Source of the DNA: Chrysaora quinquecirrha
Lineage: Eukaryota; Cnidaria; Scyphozoa; Semaeostomeae; Pelagiidae
DNA length: 64,000 nucleotides
Assembly: GCA_014526335.1 (NCBI GenBank)
Contig: JACTAT010000016.1
Span: forward strand, 5,821,346 to 5,885,345
Reading direction: 5' to 3'
A program made the translations under genes and the position numbers. Under the pieces are notes generated by a model. The model did no database searches, was not told where the DNA came from, and saw nothing but the letters and a program-made list of their open reading frames with translations. Every line of letters begins with the position of its first letter. Positions within the stretch are counted from its first letter, which is position 1. Below are positions 21,685-33,100 of the stretch, one piece after another.

Positions 21685-24600
21685 CTTTTTCGACATCATT
21701 TGGTTTGTACGTTAAAATCGTTTCAATGAAACTATACAAATTTTCTTTGATTTCAGCATCTGTAAAACTAAGCTGCAATAAAAATAAAACAAATGTAGTG
21801 AATTCAAAGGCTAAGTTATCATTCAAGTCTTTGATACACTAAGCTTGGTAAAATTGTATGATAAAATGAAACAGCGAAAACTATTCTAAATTACAAAGTT
21901 TAAAATGTCTCCCTTGTATGACGCCACTTGAGACTTCTGAAACATTTTGTGCCTTTGATAAGCATAAAATGACTCTAAAGATTTCAAAAACATTGCTAGC
22001 AAGCTTGCTTGTTAAAAAACGCTTCGTGACGTGATGTCTGGCTGCTAAATAGTCAAACATTGCTTTAGACCAACAATTCTTTATCATCAACCATCTTAAA
22101 TTTAATCATCAAGCAAAATGCTTTACCTTTCTACCACACCGCTAAACATTGGTCGTTTAACAGTTTTTGAAGTAAGCAAGATTTCAATAACATTGGAAAA
22201 CAAGCTCTGTTTGTCAAACAATGTTCGTGACGTGGTCAAACATTGCTTGAAGAGAAAATCTAAAATGTTTGGTCAACAATGTTTGATTTTCAACTATCAC
22301 AACGTTGCATAACATTGCTCGTCATAGAGTTTTTGCTTTTGACTTGCAGAGAGTGTGTTTTCAAAGTTTTCAAAAACATTGCTTAGCAAGCTCTGCTTCT
22401 CGAACAATGTTTCGTGACGTGGCCAAACAGTCAAAAATTACATGAAAGGCAAATCTCAAAAGTTTGATCAGATATGTTTGATTGTCAAACAACCAAAATT
22501 TGCTTGTCGCCAAAGACAAAGTCGCAAAAGATTGCCCTTTAAGAATTCTTGAAGAAAGCAAGTTTTCAAAAACATTGCTAAGCAAGCTTGTCGAACACTA
22601 TTTTATGACGTGGCCAAACAGTTAAACATTGCTTGAAGAGCTAATCTCTAAAGTTTGACCAACAATGTTTGATCGTCAACCATAAAAATTTGCTTGTCAA
22701 ACAAAATGCTTTACCGCTTTACCAAGTCGCAAAAGATTGCCCTTTAAGAATTCTTGAAGAAAGCAAGTTTTCAAAAACATTGCTAAGCAAGCTTGTCGAA
22801 CACTATTTTATGACGTGGCCAAACAGTTAAACATTGCTTGAAGAGCTAATCTCTAAAGTTTGACCAACAATGTTTGATCGTCAACCATAAAAATTTGCTT
22901 GTCAAACAAAATGCTTTACCGCTTTACCAAGTCGCAAAAGATTGCCCTTTAAGAATTCTTGAAGAAAGCAAGTTTTCAAAAACATTGCTAAGCAAGCTTG
23001 TCGAACACTATTTTATGACGTGGCCAAACAGTTAAACATTGCTTGAAGAGCTAATCTCTAAAGTTTGACCAACAATGTTTGATCGTCAACCATAAAATTT
23101 GCTTGTCAAACAAAATGCTTTACCGCTTTACCAAGTCGCAAAAGATTGCCCTTTAAGAATTCTTGAAGAAAGCAAGTTTTCAAAAACATTGCTAAGCAAG
23201 CTTGTCGAACACTATTTTATGACGTGGCCAAACAGTTAAACATTGCTTGAAGAGCTAATCTCTAAAGTTTGACCAACAATGTTTGATCGTCAACCATAAA
23301 AATTTGCTTGTCAAACAAAATGCTTTACCGCTTTACCAAGTCGCAAAAGATTGCCCTTTAAGAATTCTCGAAGAAAGCAAGTTTTCAAAAACATTGCTAA
23401 GCAAGCTTGTCGAACAATATTTTACGACGTGGCCAAACAGTTAAACATTGCTTGAAGAGCTTATCTCTAATATTTGACCAACAATGTTCGATCATGAACC
23501 ATCTAAAATTTGCTTTTCAAACAAAATGTTTTACAGTTTTGCAACGTTGCAAAACATTGCTCGTTAAACAGTGTTTTCATTGCTCGTTAAACAGTGTTTG
23601 AAGTTAGAAAGATTTCAAAACCTCTGCTTGTGGAACATTGTTTCACAACGCGGCCAAACAGTTAAACATTGCGGTTTACAGTTTACAGTTAAACAGTTAA
23701 ACTTTAAGAGCTTATCTCTAATGTTTGACCAACAATGTTTGATCGTCAACCATAAAAAATTTGCTTGTCAAACAAAATGTTTTACGGTACCGTTCTGCCA
23801 AGCCAAAAAACATTCTTCTTTAACAATTTGTTAAGTAAGCAAGTTTCAAAACATTGCTAAGCAAGCTTGTCGAACAGCGTTTTGTTACGTGGCCAAACAG
23901 TCAACAATAATGTTTGATCGTTTGGTTAGGGCCTAATGCCGTTTACTGCTTACCAAGAAGATATCTACTCAAACAAGGAATGCACCAAATCTGTAGAAAA
24001 TCAGGGGCAGAACCTTAGGATAATGCTACTAAACTAGGAGACATTTCGCCCGCCACATAGTATTCGGTGTGTCTCCCAGGGTGGCTAAACATTCGAATGA
24101 CAAGTAAGCAATATCTGTTGTCTCCCAGAAATATTTGCGTGTCTCTCGCTACAAATTTTGTGCCGCGCTGCACAGTTTCCCAGGTGAGTAAACTGGGAGA
24201 CATCAAGGGGACATGTGACGTATGCAAAAGGCCAAAGTCGTGCGCGACATTTCTCTTAGTTTAGCCAGGCCTTTACCTTTGCGATTTCCGAGTTGATGAA
24301 GCCAAGTCTTGTTGACCTATATGAATGCCCTCCTCTGTACTCGTTAATTTTATTAGCTAATTCATCAGTCGCTGTACCTACGATACGAGATGGCATTAGA
24401 AAGAGTAATAAGCAGTTATTGCCGCCAACAGGCAGCGATGGTATGGAAAAATGCTTTCAATGGTACATCGTCCACGGCAATGCTAAAAAAACATGTTCCC
24501 CTATCAAAATTCATTCCTATTACATCGTAAGACAACATAATTTGGGTTACCTCTTCTTGTATTCGGCATCTTATCCTTGAGAATTTTCGGCATATGTGAG

Positions 24601-26596
24601 ATATTGGGTAAAAATTCAAGACTGCTTAGACAATAGTCAAAATCAAATTCACCAGCCTCTACCTGAAAGAACGAGAATTTTGACAAGGATGACTTGTGAG
24701 TAGGGGCAAATTGTTGTCAACAATATTGTTTTGAATAGTGTTTGCACTTAGCGTCAAATATTTCTTTCTTTCTTGGTTCGCTTGAAAGAAGTGTTTACCT
24801 TTGCTTCTTTTAGGACACATGAATTTTGTATGTATTTAGTCTAATGGACAGTGATTCATGAATCAATAATATCCTCATCATCTGAAGCACCTTAACTTTG
24901 TCTAGAATAGATAAGTGGCAGTAAGAGTGCCAGCATGAATGTTCACTACCTGTGGTATAAGTTCTTTGCCTCCAACCATCTCAGCACCAGCATCTTTGGC
25001 TGCAGTTGCTAATGCACCCTAGAGTATTACAAGATAGACAAGCATTAGAGAACAAAGAAAGTAAACTGTTAGAGAATCTAGGGGGTATTATAATATAACT
25101 TCTGTTTCAAAGATGTTTGTCTGCAATATATTGCAATAAGGTTGCAGTGCATTGAAGGCATTTCTCAAAGAGGGTGTACTTGCCGTGATATACCTCTTTG
25201 GAATTTGAACCCTTACATTGCATGACAAAACTGTAGCATAGCATGTAATACAAGGCAATTCTGTTTTCAGAAAATTTCAATCTATCCCTTAATCAAATAG
25301 TCTATAATATGCCACTTAAATGGGATAAGTGGAATAATGGTGAACATTATATAGGTACCTCTGCAAACACAAGGATTTTCTTATCTTTGAATGGTTTTGG
25401 TAGCAGCATTGTTCCTCTTATTGCCTCAAATCTTATCTGCAAGAAAACAAGGAAAAGCAATAACAAAATATAAAATCAGACATAAATGCTGCTGATGGTG
25501 ATGGTGATCATCCTGTGGTGATGATGATGGTGATGAAGGTAGTAATTATGATGATCAGGGTGATGACAGTGGTAATGACAATGAAAATGATTAGACTCTT
25601 TACAATGATGGTGATAATGAAGATGATTATGTTTCACTTCATGATGGGGGGTCACATCAATATACAAACAATAAAGCTGATGATAATGATAATGATGATA
25701 ATGATGATGATGATGCTTATCATGATGATGATGATGATGATGATGATGATGTGATGATGACGCCATTGAAGACGACAAGGATTGTGATGATGTGGTTGTG
25801 ATGATCATGACTATGGCGATAGTAATGACCAAAGAGATGGTGATGATTATGGGAATGGCAATGATTGCAATGATTATGATGATGCTCCGATTTTGTTGAT
25901 GCCAGTGATAATCATGTTGATGATCATGATGATGGAGATGATGATGGTGTTGATGATATAATGATGGTGATCATAATCATGATTATGATGATGATGACAA
26001 TGATGAAAATGAGGAGGATGATAATGATGATGATTATGACGATAATGATGATGTTTGTGATGATGATAATAATGGAGTTGGTGAGAACATGAGGCTTGAA
26101 GGCAATAATTTGACGATGATAGTGATAATGATGGCAATTGCGACTGGAATCTTTGCACACTGCGCAACGAAGGCTATTGTTTTCAACACAAAATAGCCTA
26201 TTCTTTTCTTATTATTGTTTCAACATAATTGTGCAAAGCAAAGTTTCCGACCAGTAGTGTGTGGGACCAGCAGCTCAGCTACCATACCTTTTTAATCTTA
26301 TTATCTAGAAGAATAGAAAGAGCAACATTTTCATCAGTGAATGCATAAGCTCTGAGGCCTTCTATTGCTTCTTGAAAGCTGTGTTTTGGGGGGTCTTGGT
26401 CTTTCAAAAAATAAACGTCATCTCTGGGTTTTTCAACAACTTTTTTCATTGGCTTTCCTCTCAGCAATGTTTTTGGTTTGTATCCTCTTTCCATCGGCTT
26501 AATTCGTCTATGATTTGCTAAAAATCTTTTGACAATGAATAAATTTAAGTCTGAGAAGTTTTGTGCACATTTTCTACAGTCTCTGAAGGCCGCCAT
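21685..26596 (-). CDS. MRPL1: MRPL1 copy B, mitochondrial ribosomal protein uL1m
   Basis: Six minus-strand exons: 26596-26288, 25436-25359, 25018-24950, 24662-24551, 24377-24277 and 21772-21685. All are in frame, giving 252 codons plus one base. The last exon found ends at a donor (AAAAAG/GTAAAT), so a short C-terminal exon is still unassigned. Exon 1 has a basic mitochondrial presequence and then DEN-containing L1 start (AYAFTDENVALSILLDNK). Exon 2 holds IRGTMLLPKPFKDKKILVFAE, exon 3 AGAEMVGGKELIPQ, exon 4 the part corresponding to FD..l.s...M..i..lG..L of bacterial L1 (here FDYCLSSLEFLPNISHMPKI), exon 5 YRGGHSYRSTRLGFINSEIA, and exon 6 LSFTDAEIKENLYSFIETIL. It is the fuller of two tandem copies; copy A lies downstream at 18376-20324. 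It is divergent from MRTO4, with 505 bp between start codons. Introns hold a 205-bp tandem array, a MITE touching exon 5 and a GAT-type repeat. Confidence 0.9.
22521..23543. repeat. tandem array, ~205-bp unit, about five copies
   Basis: The marker GTCGCAAAAGATTGCCCTTT starts at 22521, 22726, 22931, 23135 and 23340, a spacing of 204-205 bp. The first four units are nearly identical and the last is diverged. Each unit contains opposed copies of CAAACATTG-like and CAATGTTTGATCGTC words, i.e. both ends of the dispersed MITE family. Diverged units continue on both sides (about 21950-23935), ending with TTTGATCGTTTGGTTAGGGC at about 23910-23930. It lies in the last visible intron of MRPL1 copy B. 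Confidence 0.9.
24014..24275. mobile_element. MITE touching the exon 5 donor of MRPL1 copy B
   Basis: A copy of the GGCTAAACTAGGAGACAT family. On the minus strand its end reads TAAAGGCCTGGCTAAACTAA and starts at the second base of the splice donor of exon 5 (exon ends at 24277, GT at 24276-24275). The sister copy ending at 63388 has the same terminal TAAAGGACTGGCTAAACTAG, which places the element end at or next to the donor. Confidence 0.7.
25490..26140. repeat. long imperfect GAT/GATGAT triplet repeat
   Basis: About 650 bp of GATGATGATAATGA-type sequence with a longer interruption near 25800-25930. It lies in intron 1 of MRPL1 copy B (exon 1 ends at 26288). It creates long His/Tyr-rich and Met/Asp-rich open frames that are not genes. 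Confidence 0.85.
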
Positions 26597-27101
26597 TTTC
26601 TACCAAAAAAAATAGTTGATCTTGCATGTGAAAGAGGCAAATACAATATTTCGCAGCGCAGAACCACATGACACAGAACAAGATAGATAGCATGCACCAA
26701 ATACTTCCGGCTATCTTTAAAACACGGAATGTGGAATGACGGAATGACTGAACGACGGAATGAAGGCACGACGGAATAACAAAATAGTTAGTATTTGAGT
26801 TTCGAATATAAGACAACTAAAATGCAAAAAGAATGAAAAATACGAGGGGCATCTCACACTTCCAAAAGGTGCGTCGTTCTGTCATTCTGCCCCCCGTCGT
26901 TCCACATTCCGTGTTTTAAAGATAGCCAAATACTTTCATGCACATTTTTCGTAAATTTTGGAAACGAGGCTCTCAGTTAAAAATCTTAATTCAGTGCATG
27001 CTATGTATGATTACCTTATCACATGTTGAAAAGGGTAAGCCAAGAAGAAGTGGAGAAAAGAAGAAAGAACTGTGTCGAAGAGGGAAAAATAAACCGTCAA
27101 A
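26597..27101. promoter_or_regulatory. probable bidirectional promoter, MRPL1 copy B / MRTO4, split by a MITE
   Basis: 505 bp between divergent start codons; 221 bp of this is the inverted-repeat element 26707-26927. The remaining 110 bp on the MRPL1 side and about 174 bp on the MRTO4 side must contain both start sites unless the element supplies them. Inferred from geometry. Confidence 0.45.
26707..26927. mobile_element. MITE with 8-bp duplication in a shared promoter
   Basis: Ends GGCTATCTTTAAAACACGGA at the left and the exact inverse at the right (TCCGTGTTTTAAAGATAGCC), a terminal repeat of about 30 bp that continues into CATTCC..GACGG words. The 8-bp AAATACTT is found at 26699-26706 and 26928-26935. 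It is non-coding. Confidence 0.85.
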
Positions 27102-30100
27102 ATGCCCAAATCCAAAAGGAATAAGTTTGGTAAGAAAGTTTCGTCTATAAAAGTTAGTTAAATACCGCAAAGTCTGATGAGATTTCTCCAGCAAAAAGGA
27201 AGTCACCTGGCCTTTTGGATTGATTGGGCCTAAGGCCGATGGAAATTTTATATTAGTTTAGCGTCACTTTCCTCCTGAAAATGTCATGCGGCATTTTTTC
27301 ATTATTCATTATTCATTATTATTGTTATAGTGCCATATAGAGGCCTGTCGCCCTTATGTATGGCGCACTTTGGATGGGCCTAAGCCTTGGAGCAATGTTT
27401 TTGTTTTAGTCGCGTCGTACTCTAGATCTGGGCCGAGGCAACTTGAAAAGGCAAATTATCTTGTTGATGATTCGCGAGATGAAATAATGGCTTTATTGTT
27501 TGTTTTGACGCTCGCAACTTCAAGAAACAATAAGTTGTTTCCGGTTACCAAATTCGTATTGGGTATCAATTTTCAAATTTTTTCCTTTTTTATTCACTCC
27601 AAATTTTTCTTGCTGCAGTTTCTTTCATAGGCGAGAGAAAAACAAGCTGAACTAGAACTGTGCTCAAGTTGTTAATTTAGGCCTCTTGGATAGAAAAATA
27701 ATGTTTCACTTGCCATTTCTTTTAGACTTTCAACAAAAAGTTAATTTTTCTGTTGCCTTTGAAAAACTAATCTGCCGCCCTTTGGCGCAGTAAATGCTTT
27801 TGTACCGTTAGACATAAAGTTTAGACGGGGGTTAATGGACGGAAGATTAAGACTGTCCCAATAAGATAAACGGGACAAACAGTCCCCCGTGTGCTAGAAC
27901 AGGTCATACCGGTCTTACCGGTTTTATTCACAGTGGACATGCGCAGAAGCACATGTCGAGAGCTGCACTCACCTCAGTCTGATCATTCGGGCATACGCCT
28001 CTTCGAAAGCACGAACAGTGGAGGACATGGAAAATCAAAGATTTCACAACTTTCCCACCCACCCAAGTTCCCTCTTTTATTTCTCTGGTTGCTTTTCTCT
28101 TCTTCTTACTCTGCGGCACTTTTCGCCGGAGAATAGGTGCGTTGCCTGCCGGAAATGATTTTCCCTGGCCAATCACCTGCTGTAAAAAGGTTTATTGCGC
28201 AGGCAAACCGGGCAATGCACTTGAATGCCCAATTTTCCTGCTTAAGGGTCCGGGCATTAATCATCAATAAAGTTGATTCTCTGGCTTTGCTTCATGCGAT
28301 TTGTTTGTATCGAACCGAAGGAATCAAAAGGATTTTACACTGCAATTGGCCTGCGTCAAAGGGTGACTGAATGGCGATTTCGCGTCTGAAAACACGCAAC
28401 ATTCCGAACAAAAAATCTTTAATGTTTATCGTCAAATTCAACTCAGATTAAACAAACAAATAGTTAAAAGGTCAATCTTTAAGTATTTTAACAGCTTGAA
28501 GAATTTTGCCCATTAAAATAACGTTTTTTGGCTCAAGTCAAGTTTCGAAAACTGCGCCATAGGTGCGACAGGACTCTATAGCTGGAGAACGCATCAAATA
28601 CACCATACTAATTAATCGGAACAAATTCATCCAGACATGTACAACAAAGATCCTGCCCATCAGAGATTCCGTACTAGTTCGAGCTTTCAAATTACTTGAG
28701 TCCTCTCTCTTCTCGTCACGTATTTTTATTTTCAAAAATCAAATTATTTGGAAAAAAATAATGCAAGGCATTCGAAAATAGAAAACACAGGAAATAACTA
28801 CTCGATTACGTAATCGAATGTCGAAATTTCGCTAACATTATCTGATCGGAACACACTAGCAAGGTGATTAGACGTGGGCAAGAGCAACTTGAACATTCTG
28901 AACCATGGTATGATGATTGGAGGTGGGTAGGCAAGCAAATGAAGTGGATGATGTATTGTTCTTGTTAAGAATGGTCAATTTGTATTGGAATAATGAAATT
29001 TTGTAAAATAATGAACTTTTTTGCGCGGGTACGTAAACTGATGCGGGCGGGTGACGCTAAACTAATATAAAATTTTCATTGGCCTAATTCTAATTAGCCT
29101 CTTCTAGGACATGGTGGCTGCCGAAAGTGTTGGAACGCCTTTGCTGAAATTCTCTTTCACTGGGGGAGGGGGGGATTAAGCTCGTGAATATGCTAGAATT
29201 AGCCATCAAGAGGAAAGCCCTGGCCATATGACTTGATTTTTCACTTCATTTTTCACTTGACAAGAAATCAAGTGAAAAACCTACTTGTTGGCCCACCTTG
29301 TTAAACCAGTCAGGTTGCGTGGAGTGATGTTGAGTGAAATTTGATCTGAAACAAAAAAGTCGAGTGAAAAAATGCTATCAATTGAAAATCGAATCATGTG
29401 GACACCTTGTCGAGTCTGTCAAATGTTTTTCTTCAGGAAGTTGCAAAGAGAAGGCAACATGGGTCGATGAGAGGGTGAAAAATCTAACGAAAAATAAAAT
29501 CTTTAATGCCACCTTGTATGATTTTTGCTCAGTTTTGAAACCAAGTCTTGAAAAGTTGAGTGGCTTGACCAAGGGTTAATGATCATGCCCATTCACTTTA
29601 TAGCATGCCTTTGAACAACTACAACCAACATTTGTATTGCAGTTAAAGAGGGGTCACTGCCAAAACTGTTGCACATACACCTACAATAGTTATAGGTATA
29701 TGTGTTACAGCATTGTGTGGTGGTTAAAAATTGGAAAATTTGGAGGGTTTATTGAATTTCAAAACAGTGTTTCCATTTCCAGTTGCCATTTTTCTTTTCC
29801 CCTTTTTTCTGCTTGCACTATTTGGCATAGCAGCTATATGGGTAACAAGGGTGCCCTTAAATGCATTCTTACTATAATGAGACCTGCCTTAACCCTGGCT
29901 TGGGCAGGAATCCAATCTCTCTGAGCTCTACAAGACTGAAAATTCATTGTGATTTCAAGCAAGGTTGGTGTTGCCATTGCAGCTACATTAGTTCAGAAAA
30001 TAATCAGACTCATATATTTCGGACAAAATATTTTCGGACCAAAAAATTTGGACAATATTTACCTATTTCGGGTGCTTTCCCATTCCGATTTCGGATGACA

Positions 30101-33100
30101 GAATTTTTCTTTGTAAAATTAATCAAACTAACCAAATTAAAATAGACTTTATCACATCCCTTTGACTAAACGATTTTTGGGTAACCCAGTACTCAAACTT
30201 TCACTTTTGAAACTGATATGCAAACGCGTCAACAATTAGGTGTAAAGTCAAAAGAGCCTTTTGATCTATCCTTTGGAACAATGAGTTCTTTATGTTATAG
30301 AGGCAAGGTTTCCCTGTTCACTCACAGGAACAGATTTGACAGATTTAGTGCCTTGGACCTCAAATCTCCAATAGCATACAATTTACTATGATAATAATAG
30401 GGGTGATTTTTGGTAAAATGCTTGAAACCCAGAAAACAAAAGAAATTCCAGGCCTTTCTGGTTTGTGCTCTAAGTAAGAAAAAAATGGTGAAAATAAAAC
30501 TTTGGACATTTAAAGTTTCGGACATTAATTTTTTCGGACAAACAAGTTGTCCAAAATCAAAAATGTCCAAAAATGGCTTGCTTAGTTTATGCACTTTCAC
30601 ACAAATAACCTCCATCTGTTACCTATAAATTGAAACATATTATTTATTTACTTTAGTCTCACTGTCAAAGACAACAAGCAAAGGAATGGAGCTGAAAAGT
30701 GAACTTGTTGGAAAGGTAATATATATGACCCTCAAACTAAAAAATAACCCCTCCCAAATGGTTATTTCTTCGATTGTAACCCAGAGCTAAAAGCTGTTTC
30801 GTTGGCAAATTTTGTTGTGTCTTATAATCTAAGGAGGCTTATAAACAAGAGCAGTTTGCATTATTTTATCCAAGGCGACAAACCATCATAGCATTTTAAT
30901 TTGAACTGCAAAGATCAACCTAAATCATTTCTATGAGTTTGAAACATGATACCTTACCCAACTTTGGCGGATCGTTTTTTGTAAATCAATTATCTCTGCA
31001 TTCAGTTACCAGTTTGGTGGGTATGGCTTTTAATCAAGGGTGGTGCACTTTTTTCTCAACATCATTTGGTGCAGCTTATAATCAAGGCTGGTAATCAGAG
31101 TAATACAACTATGTTTGTGTGTGCACTGCACCATAATCTTACAGATTTCTAGAGCTACACAGGTCTGTAGGCATTAGGGGGCAGGTTGAACTGGTGCCCC
31201 CTCAATATTTACAGAATCCATTGTTTTGATGTATTAGCTGTATGGATGTTTACTGTTCCTATTCTTTGAAGAACAACGGTGTGCCCCCCCCCACAAAAAA
31301 ATTGTTTCCCTTCCCACAGCACTGGAGCTATATCAATGAGGAGGCCACTGTTGTTGCTTTTTGATATCTCTCAACTTCCCAATTTCAATATCCTATAATT
31401 GATAGTGTTTTATTTGATAGATTAAAAACAGTGTGGATGAATATGCGTACATTTATGTCTTCTCTGTTGAAAATATGAGAAATAGCAAAATCAAAGATGT
31501 TCGGAATGAATGGAAAACTAGCAGGTACCAAGTTGTCTCTTGTTTTTTTTGGTAATTCTGTGTTTTCAAGTTACTCTTAGATAATTACTGTCCCCCCTGC
31601 TAAATAATTTTTTGAAAAAAATTTCCAACCCCTCTGATGTTATAAGTACCCCCCATTTCTTACGATTTATATTAATATTGATGTCGATGTTTTTTACTTA
31701 ATTAACTTTGACTTTTTAAGTGTGAAATTTCACTCAGATATAGTCTATGTAATGGTTAGAACAGTTGAAGTTCTATAATGACTGTCGCACTGCATTTCAG
31801 CAGTTTCCTGGCAAAGTTTGTCAAACAAATTCTGGCCCCTCTGTTTATTCTGACCCCCTTGCCAATTAGACCCCAACTGCAGTTCCAACCCCCCTTTAGG
31901 CAGGGTTTCAGGGTTTCAGGGAGTATGATTTCTTGAAAACCAAATGCCTCTGTTGCTTGCTGGCTGTTTGTACATATGACCCGTGCACCACTGTCAACAA
32001 GTCTATCATGAATATTCTTTGAGTCGGACAAATCTTCAAGATTATGATAAACAGCAGAAAATAAACATACTTAAAAGCTATTTCATCCCAGGGTAGATTT
32101 TAAGGATTAATTTTGGTATTTACGAATATTTCAGGTTCTTTTTTGGAAAGAATAAAGTGATGGCAGTTGCTCTTGGAAGAACAAAGGAAAACGAATATAA
32201 AGAAAATTTACATAAAATATCCGAGGTATAAGTAAATGCAGTATTTTAACATCAATTCTAATTCTGTATCTACATATTTTTATTTCACTTTAGTATATAT
32301 TTTGACAATCTGATGAACTTTACCAAAAGGATGATCATAGCTATTTATTGCAGAATACCATCTCGCTAAGACCATTTCATTTAACCTAAATTGTCAACAT
32401 AGGCAGTTTAGCGATCTCAGTTTTGTGTCAACAGAAGCAGTTACTACCTCAAACTTTCTCTATCTCGAACAAATTTACCGATCCCCTGCGAGTTTCAAAT
32501 AGAGAGAGCTGACTTTTCCATATTTGAATGACATCAAATATTATTTTGTGCATGTTTGATAAATCATTACCGTTGTAATGATCAGTTCCATGAGAAGCAG
32601 AACCATTCGATGAGTACCACTGCTCTCGTGAAAAAGTCCTCTCAAAGTAGAAAATGAGCGCTTCCTTAACACATGCACTTTAATAAGGTATCTGGCTGCT
32701 CATTCAAGGCCTTATAATATTATTAGTAAGTCAATGATCGTCTATTCTCTCTAGCACCTGAAAGGAAATGTTGGTCTGCTGTTTACAAACAAAGAAAAAG
32801 AAGAAGTTGTAAAGTAAGAATCTCTTCACTGATCCGTTTTCTAGAGTTTCATCTATCTTGTTGCAACCTTCAGTTAGGTTAAGGTGTACGAGTTTTGTAA
32901 GGGGTGAATTTCCCCTCAATGAAACAAACAACACTAATAAGCTGTTTTAAACTCGACAAACTTTCTTTTGAATTATCGGTAAATGAAGAATTTTCTTGCA
33001 GATGGTTCGAAGATTTCAGTGAGATGGATTATGCAAGATCAGGAAATACCGCAACACATGATATTACTTTACCTGAAGGTAAACTTGTGAAGAGTAATTT

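Noticed and set aside
22521..23543. CRISPR-like regular repeats
   Set aside because: The unit is 205 bp with no distinction between repeat and spacer, in an animal intron; it is an ordinary tandem array.
25476..26167. Open frames of His/Tyr or Met/Asp repeats
   Set aside because: They are translations of the GAT-type triplet repeat in an intron.
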